64,000 nucleotides of DNA, from assembly GCA_001593865.1 (NCBI GenBank), contig LUCB01000010.1, positions 1-64,000 of the forward strand, in the 5' to 3' direction. The notes beneath the pieces were generated by a model. It was not told the origin of the DNA and searched no databases. It saw nothing but the letters and a program-made list of their open reading frames with translations. Of the stretch, positions 52,624-61,829 are shown in pieces. Both the position numbers and the translations under genes were made by a program. The DNA is from Candidatus Bathyarchaeota archaeon B24. GTDB taxonomy: Archaea; Thermoproteota; CALKCG01; B24. How positions within the stretch are numbered: the stretch's first letter is position 1; the number at the start of each line of letters is the position of its first letter.

Positions 52624-53655
52624 ATGGGCGGGGCGTCTCAACTGTTCAAGACGGACCTCGAAGGTCTCGATAGGCTGATAAGGAAGCTTCGAAGCGGCGG
52701 CTATGTAGTCTATGGACCTGTGAAGCAGGGGAGAAGCTGGTTTTTCCTAGAGATAGACTCGGTGAAGCAGGTAGACCTAAACTATGTAAGAACGGTTCTT
52801 CCGCCGAAGAAGCTTCTGCATCCTCCCAGGGAGAAGCTTTTCGAGTTCAAGCTCGACGACGGGTTCGAGGTTTCGGAGAAGCCTACACCTTCGGCCGTGG
52901 CGTTGTTCGGGGTTCACCCATGCGACCTTAAGGCGATCGAGAGGCAAGACGAGTTCTTCAGTCAGACCCCGGAGGACCCATACTATCTCGCGAGGAGGAG
53001 AAACACTCTCATAATCGGTTTAACCTGTACAAGGGTTGACGAGAACTGTTTCTGCTTATCTCGTGGAACAGGTCCGGAGGTCTCGACCGGTTTCGACATA
53101 CTGATAACCGATGTCGGAAACGGATATCTCCTCGAGCCCGGAAGCGCTAAGGGCCTAGAGCTCCTCAAAAGCCTAGGCTTTCAAGAGGCTGGAGATGAGT
53201 ATCTGGAAGCTAAGCAGAAGCTGATAGAGGAGCTTAAGAAGAGCTTCACGAAGCATATGCCTTCTGAGGGCCTGGCAGAGCTCGCTAAAAGCCTTTTAGA
53301 CCATGAAGTCTGGAAGGAGACGGCTGAGAGATGTCTATCCTGCGGTAACTGTAGCCTTGTATGTCCGACGTGCTACTGCTTCGACGTCTACGATGTCCTC
53401 GAGCTAAACCTTAGAAGCGGGGTGAGGGTGAGAGAGCTGGACTCATGTCAGCTTTTAGAGTATGCCGAGGTGGCTTTAGGCGGGAACTTCCGGAGAAACC
53501 GGTTCCAGAGGCTTAGACACTGGATGCTCTGCAAGTTCGGTGCAGCTGGCGGAGGCCTGTATTCGAGCTGCGTGGGCTGTGGAAGATGCATAGTCTACTG
53601 CCCGGCTAGCATAGACTTGACGGAGGTGGCTGGTAGGCTTAGAGGAGGTGGTTAA
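52624..53655 (+). CDS. hydB: [NiFe] hydrogenase (group 3b, sulfhydrogenase) beta subunit
   Basis: 343-aa iron-sulfur subunit. The N-terminal 4Fe-4S hydrogenase-subunit domain contains FGVHPCDLKAIERQDEFF and GLTCTRVDENCFCLSRG; two ferredoxin clusters follow (CLSCGNCSLVCPTC and CVGCGRCIVYCP). In Pyrococcus-type sulfhydrogenase HydB and HydG form the NADP- and polysulfide-reactive half. First gene of the operon. Confidence 0.9.
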   Translation: MGGASQLFKTDLEGLDRLIRKLRSGGYVVYGPVKQGRSWFFLEIDSVKQVDLNYVRTVLPPKKLLHPPREKLFEFKLDDGFEVSEKPTPSAVALFGVHPCDLKAIERQDEFFSQTPEDPYYLARRRNTLIIGLTCTRVDENCFCLSRGTGPEVSTGFDILITDVGNGYLLEPGSAKGLELLKSLGFQEAGDEYLEAKQKLIEELKKSFTKHMPSEGLAELAKSLLDHEVWKETAERCLSCGNCSLVCPTCYCFDVYDVLELNLRSGVRVRELDSCQLLEYAEVALGGNFRRNRFQRLRHWMLCKFGAAGGGLYSSCVGCGRCIVYCPASIDLTEVAGRLRGGG

Positions 53656-53656
53656 G

Positions 53657-54481
53657 GTGAACCCGTATGTACCTAGAATAGCGGTCATAGAGTCTATAGT
53701 GGACGAGACCCCAGATATCAAAACGTTCCGGCTTAGGATAACGGATGGAGGCTTCAGCTTCGTACCCGGCCAGTTCGTGATGGTATCGGTCTTAGGGGTA
53801 GGTGAATCCGCCATAAGTATATCGTCCCACCCAGATGACGCTGAAAAATTCATAGAGATATCCGTCAGAAAGGTCGGAAACGTTACAGGAAGCCTCTTCC
53901 GGCTTAAACCCGGCGATAAGGTCGGCGTCAGGGGGCCGTTCGGAAACGGGTGGCCGGTCGATAAGGCTGTGGGTAAAGACCTCCTGATAGTGGGCGGCGG
54001 TTGTGGGCAAGGCGCTCTGAGACCTCTGATTCTGGATGTCTTAAGGCATAGAGACCGGTACGGTAGGGTCGAGATACTCTACGGCGCTAGGACTCCGCAG
54101 GACCTCATGTTCAAGTATGAGCATGATGTTTGGGCCTCTGTCCCTCAGGGATGTCTACTGTTAACGGTGGATAGGGTTCCGCCGGGGGTCGAGTGGAAGC
54201 ACAACGTAGGGGTCGTGACTAGGCTTTTCGAACACGTCACGGTGGACCCTGCGAACAGCCTGGTCTGCATATGTGGGCCGGAGATCATGATGCACTTCGC
54301 CGTTAAAGGGCTGTTGTCCATGGGTTTCAAGGGAGACCAGATATACCTTTCGATGGAGAGGAGGATGAAGTGTGGGGTCGGTAAATGCGGCCACTGCCAG
54401 ATCGGCGGTAAATACGTCTGTAAGGACGGACCGATATTCACCTACGAGGAGCTGAAACTGGAGCCAGATAAGATACTTTAG
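53657..54481 (+). CDS. hydG: [NiFe] hydrogenase (group 3b) gamma subunit, FAD/NAD(P)-binding
   Basis: About 274-aa ferredoxin-NADP reductase-like subunit: FAD domain (FRLRITDGGFSFVPGQFVMV), NAD(P) domain (LLIVGGGCGQGALRPLI) and a C-terminal [2Fe-2S] site CGVGKCGHCQIGGKYVC. Transfers electrons between NAD(P)H and the Fe-S chain. GTG 53657 five bases after GGAGGTGG is favoured over GTG 53648. Confidence 0.9.
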   Translation: MNPYVPRIAVIESIVDETPDIKTFRLRITDGGFSFVPGQFVMVSVLGVGESAISISSHPDDAEKFIEISVRKVGNVTGSLFRLKPGDKVGVRGPFGNGWPVDKAVGKDLLIVGGGCGQGALRPLILDVLRHRDRYGRVEILYGARTPQDLMFKYEHDVWASVPQGCLLLTVDRVPPGVEWKHNVGVVTRLFEHVTVDPANSLVCICGPEIMMHFAVKGLLSMGFKGDQIYLSMERRMKCGVGKCGHCQIGGKYVCKDGPIFTYEELKLEPDKIL

Positions 54482-54493
54482 GGAGGTGGTGTT

Positions 54494-55249
54494 TTGAAGC
54501 TCAAGGTGGGTGTTTTCAAGTTTACGAGTTGCTCGGGTTGTCAGGTAGAGCTCATACGGATGAACGAGCAGTTACCGGAGCTGCTTAACCTCGTGGAGTT
54601 CAAGTATTGGGCTATGGCGAGCTCTAAATTGGAGGATGGACCCTATGACCTGGCGCTGGTAGAGGGGGCGATATCTACTCCCGAGTGTATCGAAGAGGTT
54701 AAGGCCATAAGGGAGAAATCTCGGGTTCTCGTGGCGCTCGGCGACTGCGCGGTAACCGGCGGCGTCCCTTCGATAAGGAACTGGATGAGTCAGCGTGAGG
54801 CTGAAACCATAGTCTACCCTAAGCCCGGCTGCATAAGATCCACGAGGGTTTATGGGATAGACGAGTACGTGAAGGTAGACTATTATCTCAAGGGCTGCCC
54901 GCCGCGGCTAGAGAATATTTTAGAGGTCTTTAAAGCGGTCATCTTAGGCGTTAAGCCTAGGCTTAGGCAGCATCCAGTCTGTGTGGAGTGTAAGTTCTAC
55001 GAGAACGAGTGTCTCTTAACGACCTATAAGCAGCCTTGTATGGGTCCTGTCACGGCCGCGGGTTGCGGAGCTATATGCCCTAACGTCGGAAGGGTCTGTG
55101 AGGGATGCTACGGCCCTATGAGCGACCCCAACATCGCGTCTATGGTGGAAAGACTTAAGGAGATCGGGTTGAGCGACGACGAGATACTCAGAAAGTTTAG
55201 GAAATATGCAGGTATGTCCAAGCTTTATCGCGAGGTGGCTAAGCTTTGA
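54494..55249 (+). CDS. hydD: [NiFe] hydrogenase (group 3b) small subunit (delta)
   Basis: 251-aa small subunit carrying Fe-S clusters to the Ni-Fe site. Proximal-cluster Cys lie in FTSCSGCQVEL, ALGDCAVTGGVPS and KGCPP; further Cys in CVECKFYENECLL and CMGPVTAAGCGAICPNVGRVC serve the medial and distal clusters. TTG 54494 after GGGAGGTGG. It overlaps the large-subunit gene by four bases. Confidence 0.91.
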   Translation: MKLKVGVFKFTSCSGCQVELIRMNEQLPELLNLVEFKYWAMASSKLEDGPYDLALVEGAISTPECIEEVKAIREKSRVLVALGDCAVTGGVPSIRNWMSQREAETIVYPKPGCIRSTRVYGIDEYVKVDYYLKGCPPRLENILEVFKAVILGVKPRLRQHPVCVECKFYENECLLTTYKQPCMGPVTAAGCGAICPNVGRVCEGCYGPMSDPNIASMVERLKEIGLSDDEILRKFRKYAGMSKLYREVAKL

Positions 55250-56517
55250 AGACCGTTAGGATAGGTTATCTGACAAGGGTCGAGGGTAAGGCTGAGCTTG
55301 ACTTAACCATCGATGGTGAGGAGGTTAAGGACCTAAAGCTGAAGATCTACGAGGAGCCTAGATTCTTCGAGGCGCTTCTCATAGGTAGAAGCTTCGAGGA
55401 GGCGGTCGAGCTCACGTCTAGGATATGCGGCATATGCTACGTGACCCATCAGCTAAGCTCGGTTAGAGCCGTGGAGAAAGTCTTAGGCGTAGAGGTCAAC
55501 GACCGTATAAGGCTTTTAAGAAGGCTTATCGCGATCGGGGGAATCATAAGCAGCCATTGTCTACACCTGTATCTGCTCGCTCTTCCAGATGTGTTAGGGT
55601 TGCCTGACGTTTTCACGGCGGACCCGAAGCTTCTAGTCAAGGCCTTAAGGCTTAAAGCGGTGGGCGACAAACTCGTCGAGCTGATCGGTGGTAGGGGGGT
55701 TCACCCTGTATCCATAGTGGTCGGGGGCTTCACCTATACGCCTCCTAAGGATAAGCTTATGGAACTGGCGCAGAGTCTTAAGGAGGCTAAGAAGACGGCT
55801 GTCGAGTCTGTGCCCCTCTTTTCGGCCGATAAGTTTCCGAAGTTTGAAGTGGACTGTGAAAGGGTCGCTTTATCGAATCCGGAGGAGTATGCGATAAACG
55901 AGGGGCGGGTCAAGTCGAATAAGGGCTTAGATATAAGCGAAGACGAGTTTAGGGCATTCATAGAGGAGACCCAAGTTCCCCACTCGACCGCTAAACACTC
56001 GAAGGTTAAGGGTAGGGGCTCGTACATGGTCGGGCCTCTTTCGAGGGTAAACCTAAACTTCAGCCAGCTCAGCGACGACGCTAGAGAAGCGGCAGAGGCC
56101 AGCGGCTTCAAGTTCCCGTCTTCAAACCCCTTCGCCGCCAATATGGCCAGGCTTCTAGAGGTCATAAGCCTGATAGACGAGGCATTGGAGCTGATAGACG
56201 CGTATAGAGAAGGCCCTGTTAGGGTTCCCTTCCAGGTGAAGGGTGGCTCAGCTGGAGCTATAACGGAGGCTCCTAGGGGTATGAACTATCACTGGTACAG
56301 TATAGGCGATGACGGGCTTATCAAAGCCGCCGATATATCGCCTCCCACGTGTCAGAACGCTAGAAGGGTGGAAGACGACCTTAGAGAGTATGTACCGACG
56401 ATAGCTCACCTGTCTGAGAAGGAGATCGCGTCTAGATGCGCTATGCTGATCAGAGCCTACGATCCGTGCATAAGCTGCGCCGTCCACAGCATCGAAGTAA
56501 AGGTTAAAAAGCTGTGA
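55246..56517 (+). CDS. hydA: [NiFe] hydrogenase (group 3b) large subunit (alpha)
   Basis: 423-aa catalytic subunit. The four Ni/Fe cysteines are present in RICGICYVTH (near residue 60) and DPCISCAVH (near the C-terminus). About seven to ten residues (SIEVKVKKL) follow the His, the part removed by the maturation protease. Reaction: reversible H2 oxidation coupled to NADP (and possibly sulfur) reduction in the cytoplasm. No maturation (hyp) genes or protease in this window. Confidence 0.93.
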   Translation: MKTVRIGYLTRVEGKAELDLTIDGEEVKDLKLKIYEEPRFFEALLIGRSFEEAVELTSRICGICYVTHQLSSVRAVEKVLGVEVNDRIRLLRRLIAIGGIISSHCLHLYLLALPDVLGLPDVFTADPKLLVKALRLKAVGDKLVELIGGRGVHPVSIVVGGFTYTPPKDKLMELAQSLKEAKKTAVESVPLFSADKFPKFEVDCERVALSNPEEYAINEGRVKSNKGLDISEDEFRAFIEETQVPHSTAKHSKVKGRGSYMVGPLSRVNLNFSQLSDDAREAAEASGFKFPSSNPFAANMARLLEVISLIDEALELIDAYREGPVRVPFQVKGGSAGAITEAPRGMNYHWYSIGDDGLIKAADISPPTCQNARRVEDDLREYVPTIAHLSEKEIASRCAMLIRAYDPCISCAVHSIEVKVKKL

Positions 56518-56564
56518 AACATGGGGCTCGTATTCACCTCATTTTTTACGAAGCCTCGAACACC

Positions 56565-57401
56565 TTAAAGCTTGAACAGTTTCCTAGCGTTTCCTCCTAG
56601 TATCTTCGCGATATCTTCCTCTGAAACCTTCAGCCTTCTGAGCAGTTTAACCGTACGGTCGAGGTGTTCACGCATGTATTCCCACCCAAGAGGCGTAGCG
56701 TCTGACGCGTATAGAAGCCTCTCGACGCCTATCGTTTCCAAGGCCATCTTCAAAGCCTCCTCTTTTAGACGGGTTGTAGCGGTGGTGAAGTCTGTGCACA
56801 GGTCTAGGTATATGTTGGGCGTCAGGTATGCCACGGTTATAGCCTCCATGAACCAAGGCCAGCTCATATGGGCTAGTATAATCTTAAGCTTCGGAAACCT
56901 CCTGACTACACCTTCGTAGTATACGGGTCTAGAATACTTCGAGAGAAGCGGCCCCTGACCGTGTATATCCGATATCCATGGTACTACCCCGCTGTGGAAG
57001 AGTATGGGAACTCCTAGGTCTTCGATAAGCTCGTATATAGGGTCCATCTTAGGGTCGTCTGGATACCATCCAAGATTCGGGAACATCTTAACCCCGTGAA
57101 GCCCTAGGTCTTGTATCGCTCTCTCAAGCTCCCTGAGGTTTTCTTCGACATTCCCTAACCCCGTTATGAAGGCATATCCCTTAAGCCTATCTGGCAGGTT
57201 TTTGACGAGGTTCGCGACGAAGTCGTTACCCATCCTTACGCTCTTTATGTTTGCGCATGAGACCCTACCTTGGGGCATGAAGGTCTGCTTATAAGGCGCT
57301 ATAACGACCAGAAGGTCTACCCCAGCTTTATCCATAGAAGCCTCGACTTCACTAGGCTTCTCGGAACCCAACAAGTGGACATGAGTATCCGCCACGAACA
57401 T
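56565..57401 (-). CDS. Amidohydrolase family protein (amidohydrolase-2 type)
   Basis: About 279-aa TIM-barrel metallohydrolase. Metal site residues: DTHVHLLGSEK at the N-terminus, LFHSG and ILAHMSWPW mid-chain, and SDATPLGWEYM at the end. This is the ACMSD/isatin-type or resorcylate decarboxylase-like group; substrate unknown. ATG 57401 is preferred (in-frame ATG 57410 lies ahead), with TTTTAAAATAG near 57427 as TATA box. Confidence 0.75.
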   Translation of the reverse strand: MFVADTHVHLLGSEKPSEVEASMDKAGVDLLVVIAPYKQTFMPQGRVSCANIKSVRMGNDFVANLVKNLPDRLKGYAFITGLGNVEENLRELERAIQDLGLHGVKMFPNLGWYPDDPKMDPIYELIEDLGVPILFHSGVVPWISDIHGQGPLLSKYSRPVYYEGVVRRFPKLKIILAHMSWPWFMEAITVAYLTPNIYLDLCTDFTTATTRLKEEALKMALETIGVERLLYASDATPLGWEYMREHLDRTVKLLRRLKVSEEDIAKILGGNARKLFKL

Positions 57402-57555
57402 GGATATCATTTTTACAACCTATCTATTTTAAAACTTATGAGAGCCTTAAGTTTCAACCTCTTTCCTCATCAGGTCGTCGAAGAAATCCTGTATTATCAA
57501 AAACGGAGAATTAGTTCAAAAAAGCGGCTAAAAGAGGGGCTTTTCTTACTCTTAG

Positions 57556-58302
57556 TTATAGTGTTAGCAGGGGTTCTCCTTTGATCGTCTGAAGAAGAGT
57601 CATGGCTTTCTCGACATGTTCCTCGGGTCCTTCGATCAGTAGTCTCACAGCACCTTCTGCTCCCGCTATCCCGCCTGAAGCCACTAGAGTAGCGTCCACG
57701 CCCGTTAGGATTTTTAAGGCCTCTATCTCTGTGACTATTAAACCGGTCACCGGCATCAGAGAAGGCCCCTCCGAGTCTGGGCTGTTCATCCTCCTAGCCA
57801 GCTCCCATATGCTCTCGTAGACGAGCTTCTCAAGCCCCACGGGTAGGACTAGATGTATCTTCTTACCCACTATGTAGCCTACCGTCCTACCTATGGTTCC
57901 CCCGTCTTCGCTTCCTATGAGTATCCCCGCGGCTTTCTCCCTGTAGTTCAAGGCGTTCCCCCCCTTTATGTAGACATCTCCTCTACCCATCTTCTCCACG
58001 GCCGTGAACCTGTCTAGGCTTTCATCCACGACCCCCCTGACGAGAACGACATCCCTCATAGGTTTAGGCTTAGGTAGCCCCGATGTCAAGGGCTCGTCGG
58101 GAGTCACCACACCGGTCAGATAGGCACGTTTATCTATCTTCTTGGATAGGAGCTCCTCCACGATGTAGCTATTCGTCGAACCCTTAGCGACTACGATTAT
58201 TCCATCACGTAAAGCCCTCTTAACGACATCCATGGCGGCTACAGCCTTGGCGATGAGCCTCTTAGACTCAGAAACCGTTAAAACAACCTGCCTCTTCACC
58301 AT
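57556..58302 (-). CDS. Conserved-looking cytoplasmic protein, function unknown
   Basis: About 248 aa, no membrane segments. Features seen: a KGSTNSYIVEELLSKKID stretch after ~35 residues, VYIKGGNALNYREKAAGI, GGTIGRTVGYIVGKKIHLVLPVGLEKLV and a C-terminal ATLVASGGIAGAEGAVRLLIEGPEE. These small-residue-rich loops suggest a nucleotide- or phosphate-binding fold but I recognise no family. ATG 58302 follows GAGGTGTC; an upstream in-frame start (58347) is less likely. Divergent from the D-aminoacylase-like gene. Confidence 0.55.
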   Translation of the reverse strand: MVKRQVVLTVSESKRLIAKAVAAMDVVKRALRDGIIVVAKGSTNSYIVEELLSKKIDKRAYLTGVVTPDEPLTSGLPKPKPMRDVVLVRGVVDESLDRFTAVEKMGRGDVYIKGGNALNYREKAAGILIGSEDGGTIGRTVGYIVGKKIHLVLPVGLEKLVYESIWELARRMNSPDSEGPSLMPVTGLIVTEIEALKILTGVDATLVASGGIAGAEGAVRLLIEGPEEHVEKAMTLLQTIKGEPLLTL

Positions 58303-58411
58303 AGACACCTCGTATAGACAATATGGGTGGAGAGATAAAAGCCTCAACGTTCACTAACTATGCATAGACCACGGGAAGTTTTATCACGAAGGTCCTATGA
58401 TGGTATTTTTG

Positions 58412-60010
58412 GTGTCGGTCTCCTTGCCGGTTTTCGACGTGATAATACGTGGCGGCTTGATCCTAGACGGCTCCGGAGCTTTAGGTTTTAAGGCAGATGT
58501 CGGAATAGTGGATGACGAGATTAGGCGGGTCGGAGACCTTTCAGGATGTAGCGCCGAAAAGATCTTGGACGCGTCGGGGCTTGTGGTCGCCCCAGGCTTC
58601 ATAGACATACATAACCACAGCGACCTATCGATATTTCTCATACCTACGGCCGATAACTATGTGCTACAAGGCGTTACGACCCTGGTCGTCGGAAACTGCG
58701 GCTGTACGCCGGCCCCCATCACGGATGTGAACCTACGACACGTTAAAGACGCCTACAAGCCCTACTCGGAGTCTGTGACGATGAGGTGGCGGAGCTTCGG
58801 CGAGTACATGAAGGCCTTAGATGAACTCGAGAAGAGCGTTAACATAGCCCCTCTAGTCGGTCAAGGAACCGTTAGGACGGCTGTTCTAGGGGCTGAAGAC
58901 GTTAAGCCTAACGAGGCTCAGCTTAGGGAGATGAAAGAGTTCGTGGAGGAGGCTATGAAAGCCGGGGCCTTCGGCTTATCGACGGGCCTCATATATCTAC
59001 CCGGCATGTTCACAGATACGTGGGAGCTCGTCGAGCTAGCTAAAACCGCGGCTAAATACGGTGGATTATATGCATCGCATATAAGGGACGAGGGTTTACG
59101 GGTCGTAGACGCGGTTCTAGAGGCCATATCCATAGGGGTTCAAGCCGGTTTAGGCGTGGAGATTTCGCATCTCAAAGCCTCCGGCACCTCAGCGTGGGGT
59201 AAAACCTCAAGGCTTCTTGCGTTGATCGAAGACTATGCCGAGAGGGGTTTCGACGTATCGGCAGACGCATACCCGTATACGGCGGCTTCGACCGGACTAG
59301 CATCGCTTCTACCCTCCTGGGTTAGAGAAGGAGGAACCGATGAGATGCTTAAGCGATTACAAAACCCTAAAGTCCTGGAGAGGATCCGCGAGGAGTTTAA
59401 ACGCTATGGAGTTATGGGTGACAGATACGTCGAGTGGAGCCGGATAGTTGTATCGTATTCTCCTAGCCACGGGGAAGCCGAAGGTAGGGCTCTCAGCAAA
59501 CTCGCAGATGATTGGAGCCTAACGCCTTTGGAGACCGTTGCTAAGCTTCTCATAGATGATGAAGGCGTTACGGGTATGATCCTACACGTCATGTGCGAAG
59601 AGGATGTCGAGAGAGTGGTCGCTCATCCATTGGTCGCTGTAGGTAGCGACGGGTATGTCAGAAGATTCGGGGAGGGTAAGCCTCACCCCAGAAATTACGG
59701 GGCTTTCCCGAGGGTTCTAGCCGAATACGTCAGAAGACGTAGGCTGCTTACACTCCCAGAAGCCGTCAGGAAGATGACGAGTCTACCTGCTAGGAAACTA
59801 AAGCTTTGGGATAGAGGTCTGATCCGGCCTGGGATGAAGGCGGATATAGTGGTCTTCAACCCACACACCGTAAGAGACACGGCGACTTTCGAGGATCCCC
59901 ACCGCTATCCCCGAGGCATAGGGTATGTGCTGGTCAATGGGACTGTGGTGGTCGAGGACGGTAGACACACCGGAGCTAAGCCTGGTAGGGTCCTCAGAAA
60001 GAAGTCGTGA
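58412..60010 (+). CDS. N-acyl-D-amino-acid deacylase-like amidohydrolase
   Basis: About 532-aa amidohydrolase of the D-aminoacylase group. The strand DVIIRGGLILDGSG, first metal motif PGFIDIHNHSD, the NCGCTPAPI cysteine-containing loop (the bridging Cys of D-aminoacylase), EISHLKASG and VGSDGYVRRFGEGKPHPRNYG are typical. Hydrolyses N-acyl-D-amino acids in characterised relatives. A TATA element near 58377-58386 places the transcript start at about 58409, so GTG 58412 or TTG 58424 is more likely than ATG 58397. Confidence 0.78.
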   Translation: MSVSLPVFDVIIRGGLILDGSGALGFKADVGIVDDEIRRVGDLSGCSAEKILDASGLVVAPGFIDIHNHSDLSIFLIPTADNYVLQGVTTLVVGNCGCTPAPITDVNLRHVKDAYKPYSESVTMRWRSFGEYMKALDELEKSVNIAPLVGQGTVRTAVLGAEDVKPNEAQLREMKEFVEEAMKAGAFGLSTGLIYLPGMFTDTWELVELAKTAAKYGGLYASHIRDEGLRVVDAVLEAISIGVQAGLGVEISHLKASGTSAWGKTSRLLALIEDYAERGFDVSADAYPYTAASTGLASLLPSWVREGGTDEMLKRLQNPKVLERIREEFKRYGVMGDRYVEWSRIVVSYSPSHGEAEGRALSKLADDWSLTPLETVAKLLIDDEGVTGMILHVMCEEDVERVVAHPLVAVGSDGYVRRFGEGKPHPRNYGAFPRVLAEYVRRRRLLTLPEAVRKMTSLPARKLKLWDRGLIRPGMKADIVVFNPHTVRDTATFEDPHRYPRGIGYVLVNGTVVVEDGRHTGAKPGRVLRKKS

Positions 60011-60039
60011 ATGGCCGTCTGTCATAATCAACTTTAGAT

Positions 60040-60525
60040 TTATCCCCGGTCGTTTTTCTTCCCACGATGCCCTGTGGCCATGAAGGCTAGGGTCACAATC
60101 AGAAAGACGACGCTCACTCGTATGACCTCCAGGTAGTAACCGTATGGCGATATCGATAGAATCGGCTTCACAACCCGGTCTACAGCCCAGTCCAGCTGAA
60201 CCCCGGCATCGGTTAAAGGGTAGAGAGGTTTAACGGGCATCCCACCGGTTAGAGAGTCCATGAGAACGTGCACGAACGGTAGATAGATCATGCGGATCGT
60301 CTCGTCACTTGTATACCCCAGCTTAAGCATGACCCTAGCTAACACCACCGCTAAAACCGTGAGCGATAGGGCTGAGTGTAGGAGCGCCCTATGCCAGGGT
60401 GTGAACGCATCTATGTCAGGCATGAGAGATAGAAAAACGGCTAGAAGATAGTATTTAGCACCCCTCATATCCCAGGAAAGGCAAGCCACCAGACCGACCA
60501 GGCAATGGGTGAAACCATCAGGCAT
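60040..60525 (-). CDS. YdjM-like membrane-bound metal-dependent hydrolase (DUF457 type)
   Basis: 161 aa with about four hydrophobic helices. The N-terminal PDGFTHCLVGLV, the middle LMPDIDAFTPWHRALLHSALS and the FVHVLMDSLTGGMPVKPLYPL with His/Asp residues at helix ends fit the YdjM/LexA-binding membrane hydrolase family (metal ligands H...D...H...H). Substrate unknown. It converges with the D-aminoacylase-like gene (29-bp gap). Confidence 0.72.
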   Translation of the reverse strand: MPDGFTHCLVGLVACLSWDMRGAKYYLLAVFLSLMPDIDAFTPWHRALLHSALSLTVLAVVLARVMLKLGYTSDETIRMIYLPFVHVLMDSLTGGMPVKPLYPLTDAGVQLDWAVDRVVKPILSISPYGYYLEVIRVSVVFLIVTLAFMATGHRGKKNDRG

Positions 60526-60611
60526 GACGACACACGTTGAGATAATGATCCCGGCGATATAAACACATACCGTCTTACTTTCTGCGGCTAACCATGCACC
60601 TGTCTAGAAGC

Positions 60612-60728
60612 CTATGCTCGAAGCTTCTCGCCGTGTTTCTTGGCTTGGAAAAGCCGCGTTGCCACATAGCTGTGAAGTATTTCAACCGGAGAAGTCGGGT
60701 TGTACCTGACGACTAAACCGCTTACCAT
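60612..60728 (-). CDS. Possible 38-aa ORF (or remnant) in the gap after the F420 ligase-like gene
   Basis: ATG 60728 opens 38 codons (VSGLVVRYNPTSPVEILHSY...) ending at TAG 60612; the frame stays open ~16 codons further upstream (HVKFEAGLAS) without a common start. Composition is protein-like rather than random, but no ribosome-binding site or family is recognised. The rest of the 60526-60768 gap shows nothing. Confidence 0.25.
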   Translation of the reverse strand: MVSGLVVRYNPTSPVEILHSYVATRLFQAKKHGEKLRA

Positions 60729-60768
60729 GGAGGCTAAACCTGCTTCAAACTTTACATGTGAAATAGAC

Positions 60769-61668
60769 TTAGGCGATCAGCCTGAGGAGGCATCTAAGCC
60801 CCAAAACTCTAATGTTCTCTCTTAGGATCAGTCTAAATATGTGCTTAACCGCTTCAGGCTCGAGCGTGTGGTCTAGCACACCCTCCTCCCTACGCACATA
60901 CCTTAAACCCCTAACCAACACCACAGGTATACCTTCAGCCGTCTGCCCCATGAGAAGGGCTGCGGCTGAGGCGAGCTGGTCAGCCACACGGTCTACACCG
61001 CCGAACTTCGGCTTCCCAAACCTGTCTAGGGCTCCGAACCTCCTTGAGACGACCTCGATACCTGAGGAACCCCTCGCTAAGTCGATGGAGCCTATACCTG
61101 GGAAACACTCCGTGTCGGATATGACGACGGCTACGTCCATGCCCGACAGCTCCTTTATACGTTTCCTAAGCTTCCTAGCGTAGAGGTCTGGGTTCTCAGG
61201 CGGTATACTCGCCACATTCTCAGGGTGATTTGAGAAGTCTAACCCAGCATCCGTGTAAACCTGGAGCCCCCTCCTAACCACGAGCATATAGGGTATGAGC
61301 TCCAAAGCCCTTCTAGCGTTCTCAGGGTTCTCCGCAAGCTTCATGAACCCGTCGAAGAAACGGTCTGCTATTAGTTTTATGGGGATTAGAAATAGAACCC
61401 TGTCGCAGTTCTCAAGGACTGCCTGAACCATCCTAGGGTTCATCCCAGTCTTCCTAGCGATCCTCAGAGCCTTCTTGGAAGGCTTAACCCTACGCATATC
61501 TATGAGAAGCCCATAGGACTTCGAGACAACCTTACTCGCAATCACGAGCACGTCGCCATCCCTCAAACCACCAGCCTCACGGGACGCACCCTCGACGATA
61601 AGCCTAGCCAAGTCATCCCCAGGCTTAACCTCGGGAAGCCTTAAACCGTAAAGCTCGACCCTAACCAT
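60769..61668 (-). CDS. Coenzyme F420-0:L-glutamate ligase-like protein
   Basis: About 299 aa. N-terminal VELYGLRLPEVKPGDDLARLI, LRDGDVLVIASKVVSKSYG and the middle VVISDTECFP...IDLARGSSG follow the CofE (FbiB-like) family, which adds glutamate to F420-0. The usual DTFGRPWR-type stretch is replaced by DTECFPGIGS, so this may be a paralogue with another role. TTTTATTC (61691-61698, reverse strand) stands ~27 nt before ATG 61668, favouring this leaderless start over ATG 61755. Confidence 0.7.
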   Translation of the reverse strand: MVRVELYGLRLPEVKPGDDLARLIVEGASREAGGLRDGDVLVIASKVVSKSYGLLIDMRRVKPSKKALRIARKTGMNPRMVQAVLENCDRVLFLIPIKLIADRFFDGFMKLAENPENARRALELIPYMLVVRRGLQVYTDAGLDFSNHPENVASIPPENPDLYARKLRKRIKELSGMDVAVVISDTECFPGIGSIDLARGSSGIEVVSRRFGALDRFGKPKFGGVDRVADQLASAAALLMGQTAEGIPVVLVRGLRYVRREEGVLDHTLEPEAVKHIFRLILRENIRVLGLRCLLRLIA

Positions 61669-61829
61669 CGTGTGAAGTAGATAATTCATCGAATAAAACA
61701 CTAGTGCCGACTGCAGTCGCCGTCGCATGTATCCTATCGGTGGAAGCCCCCTCAAAGCGGAGATATCCTGGGGAAAACCATGAGCGTAGTGAATTTACTC
61801 GTGTAAGGGTATTGTTGGTAGATGCTCGA

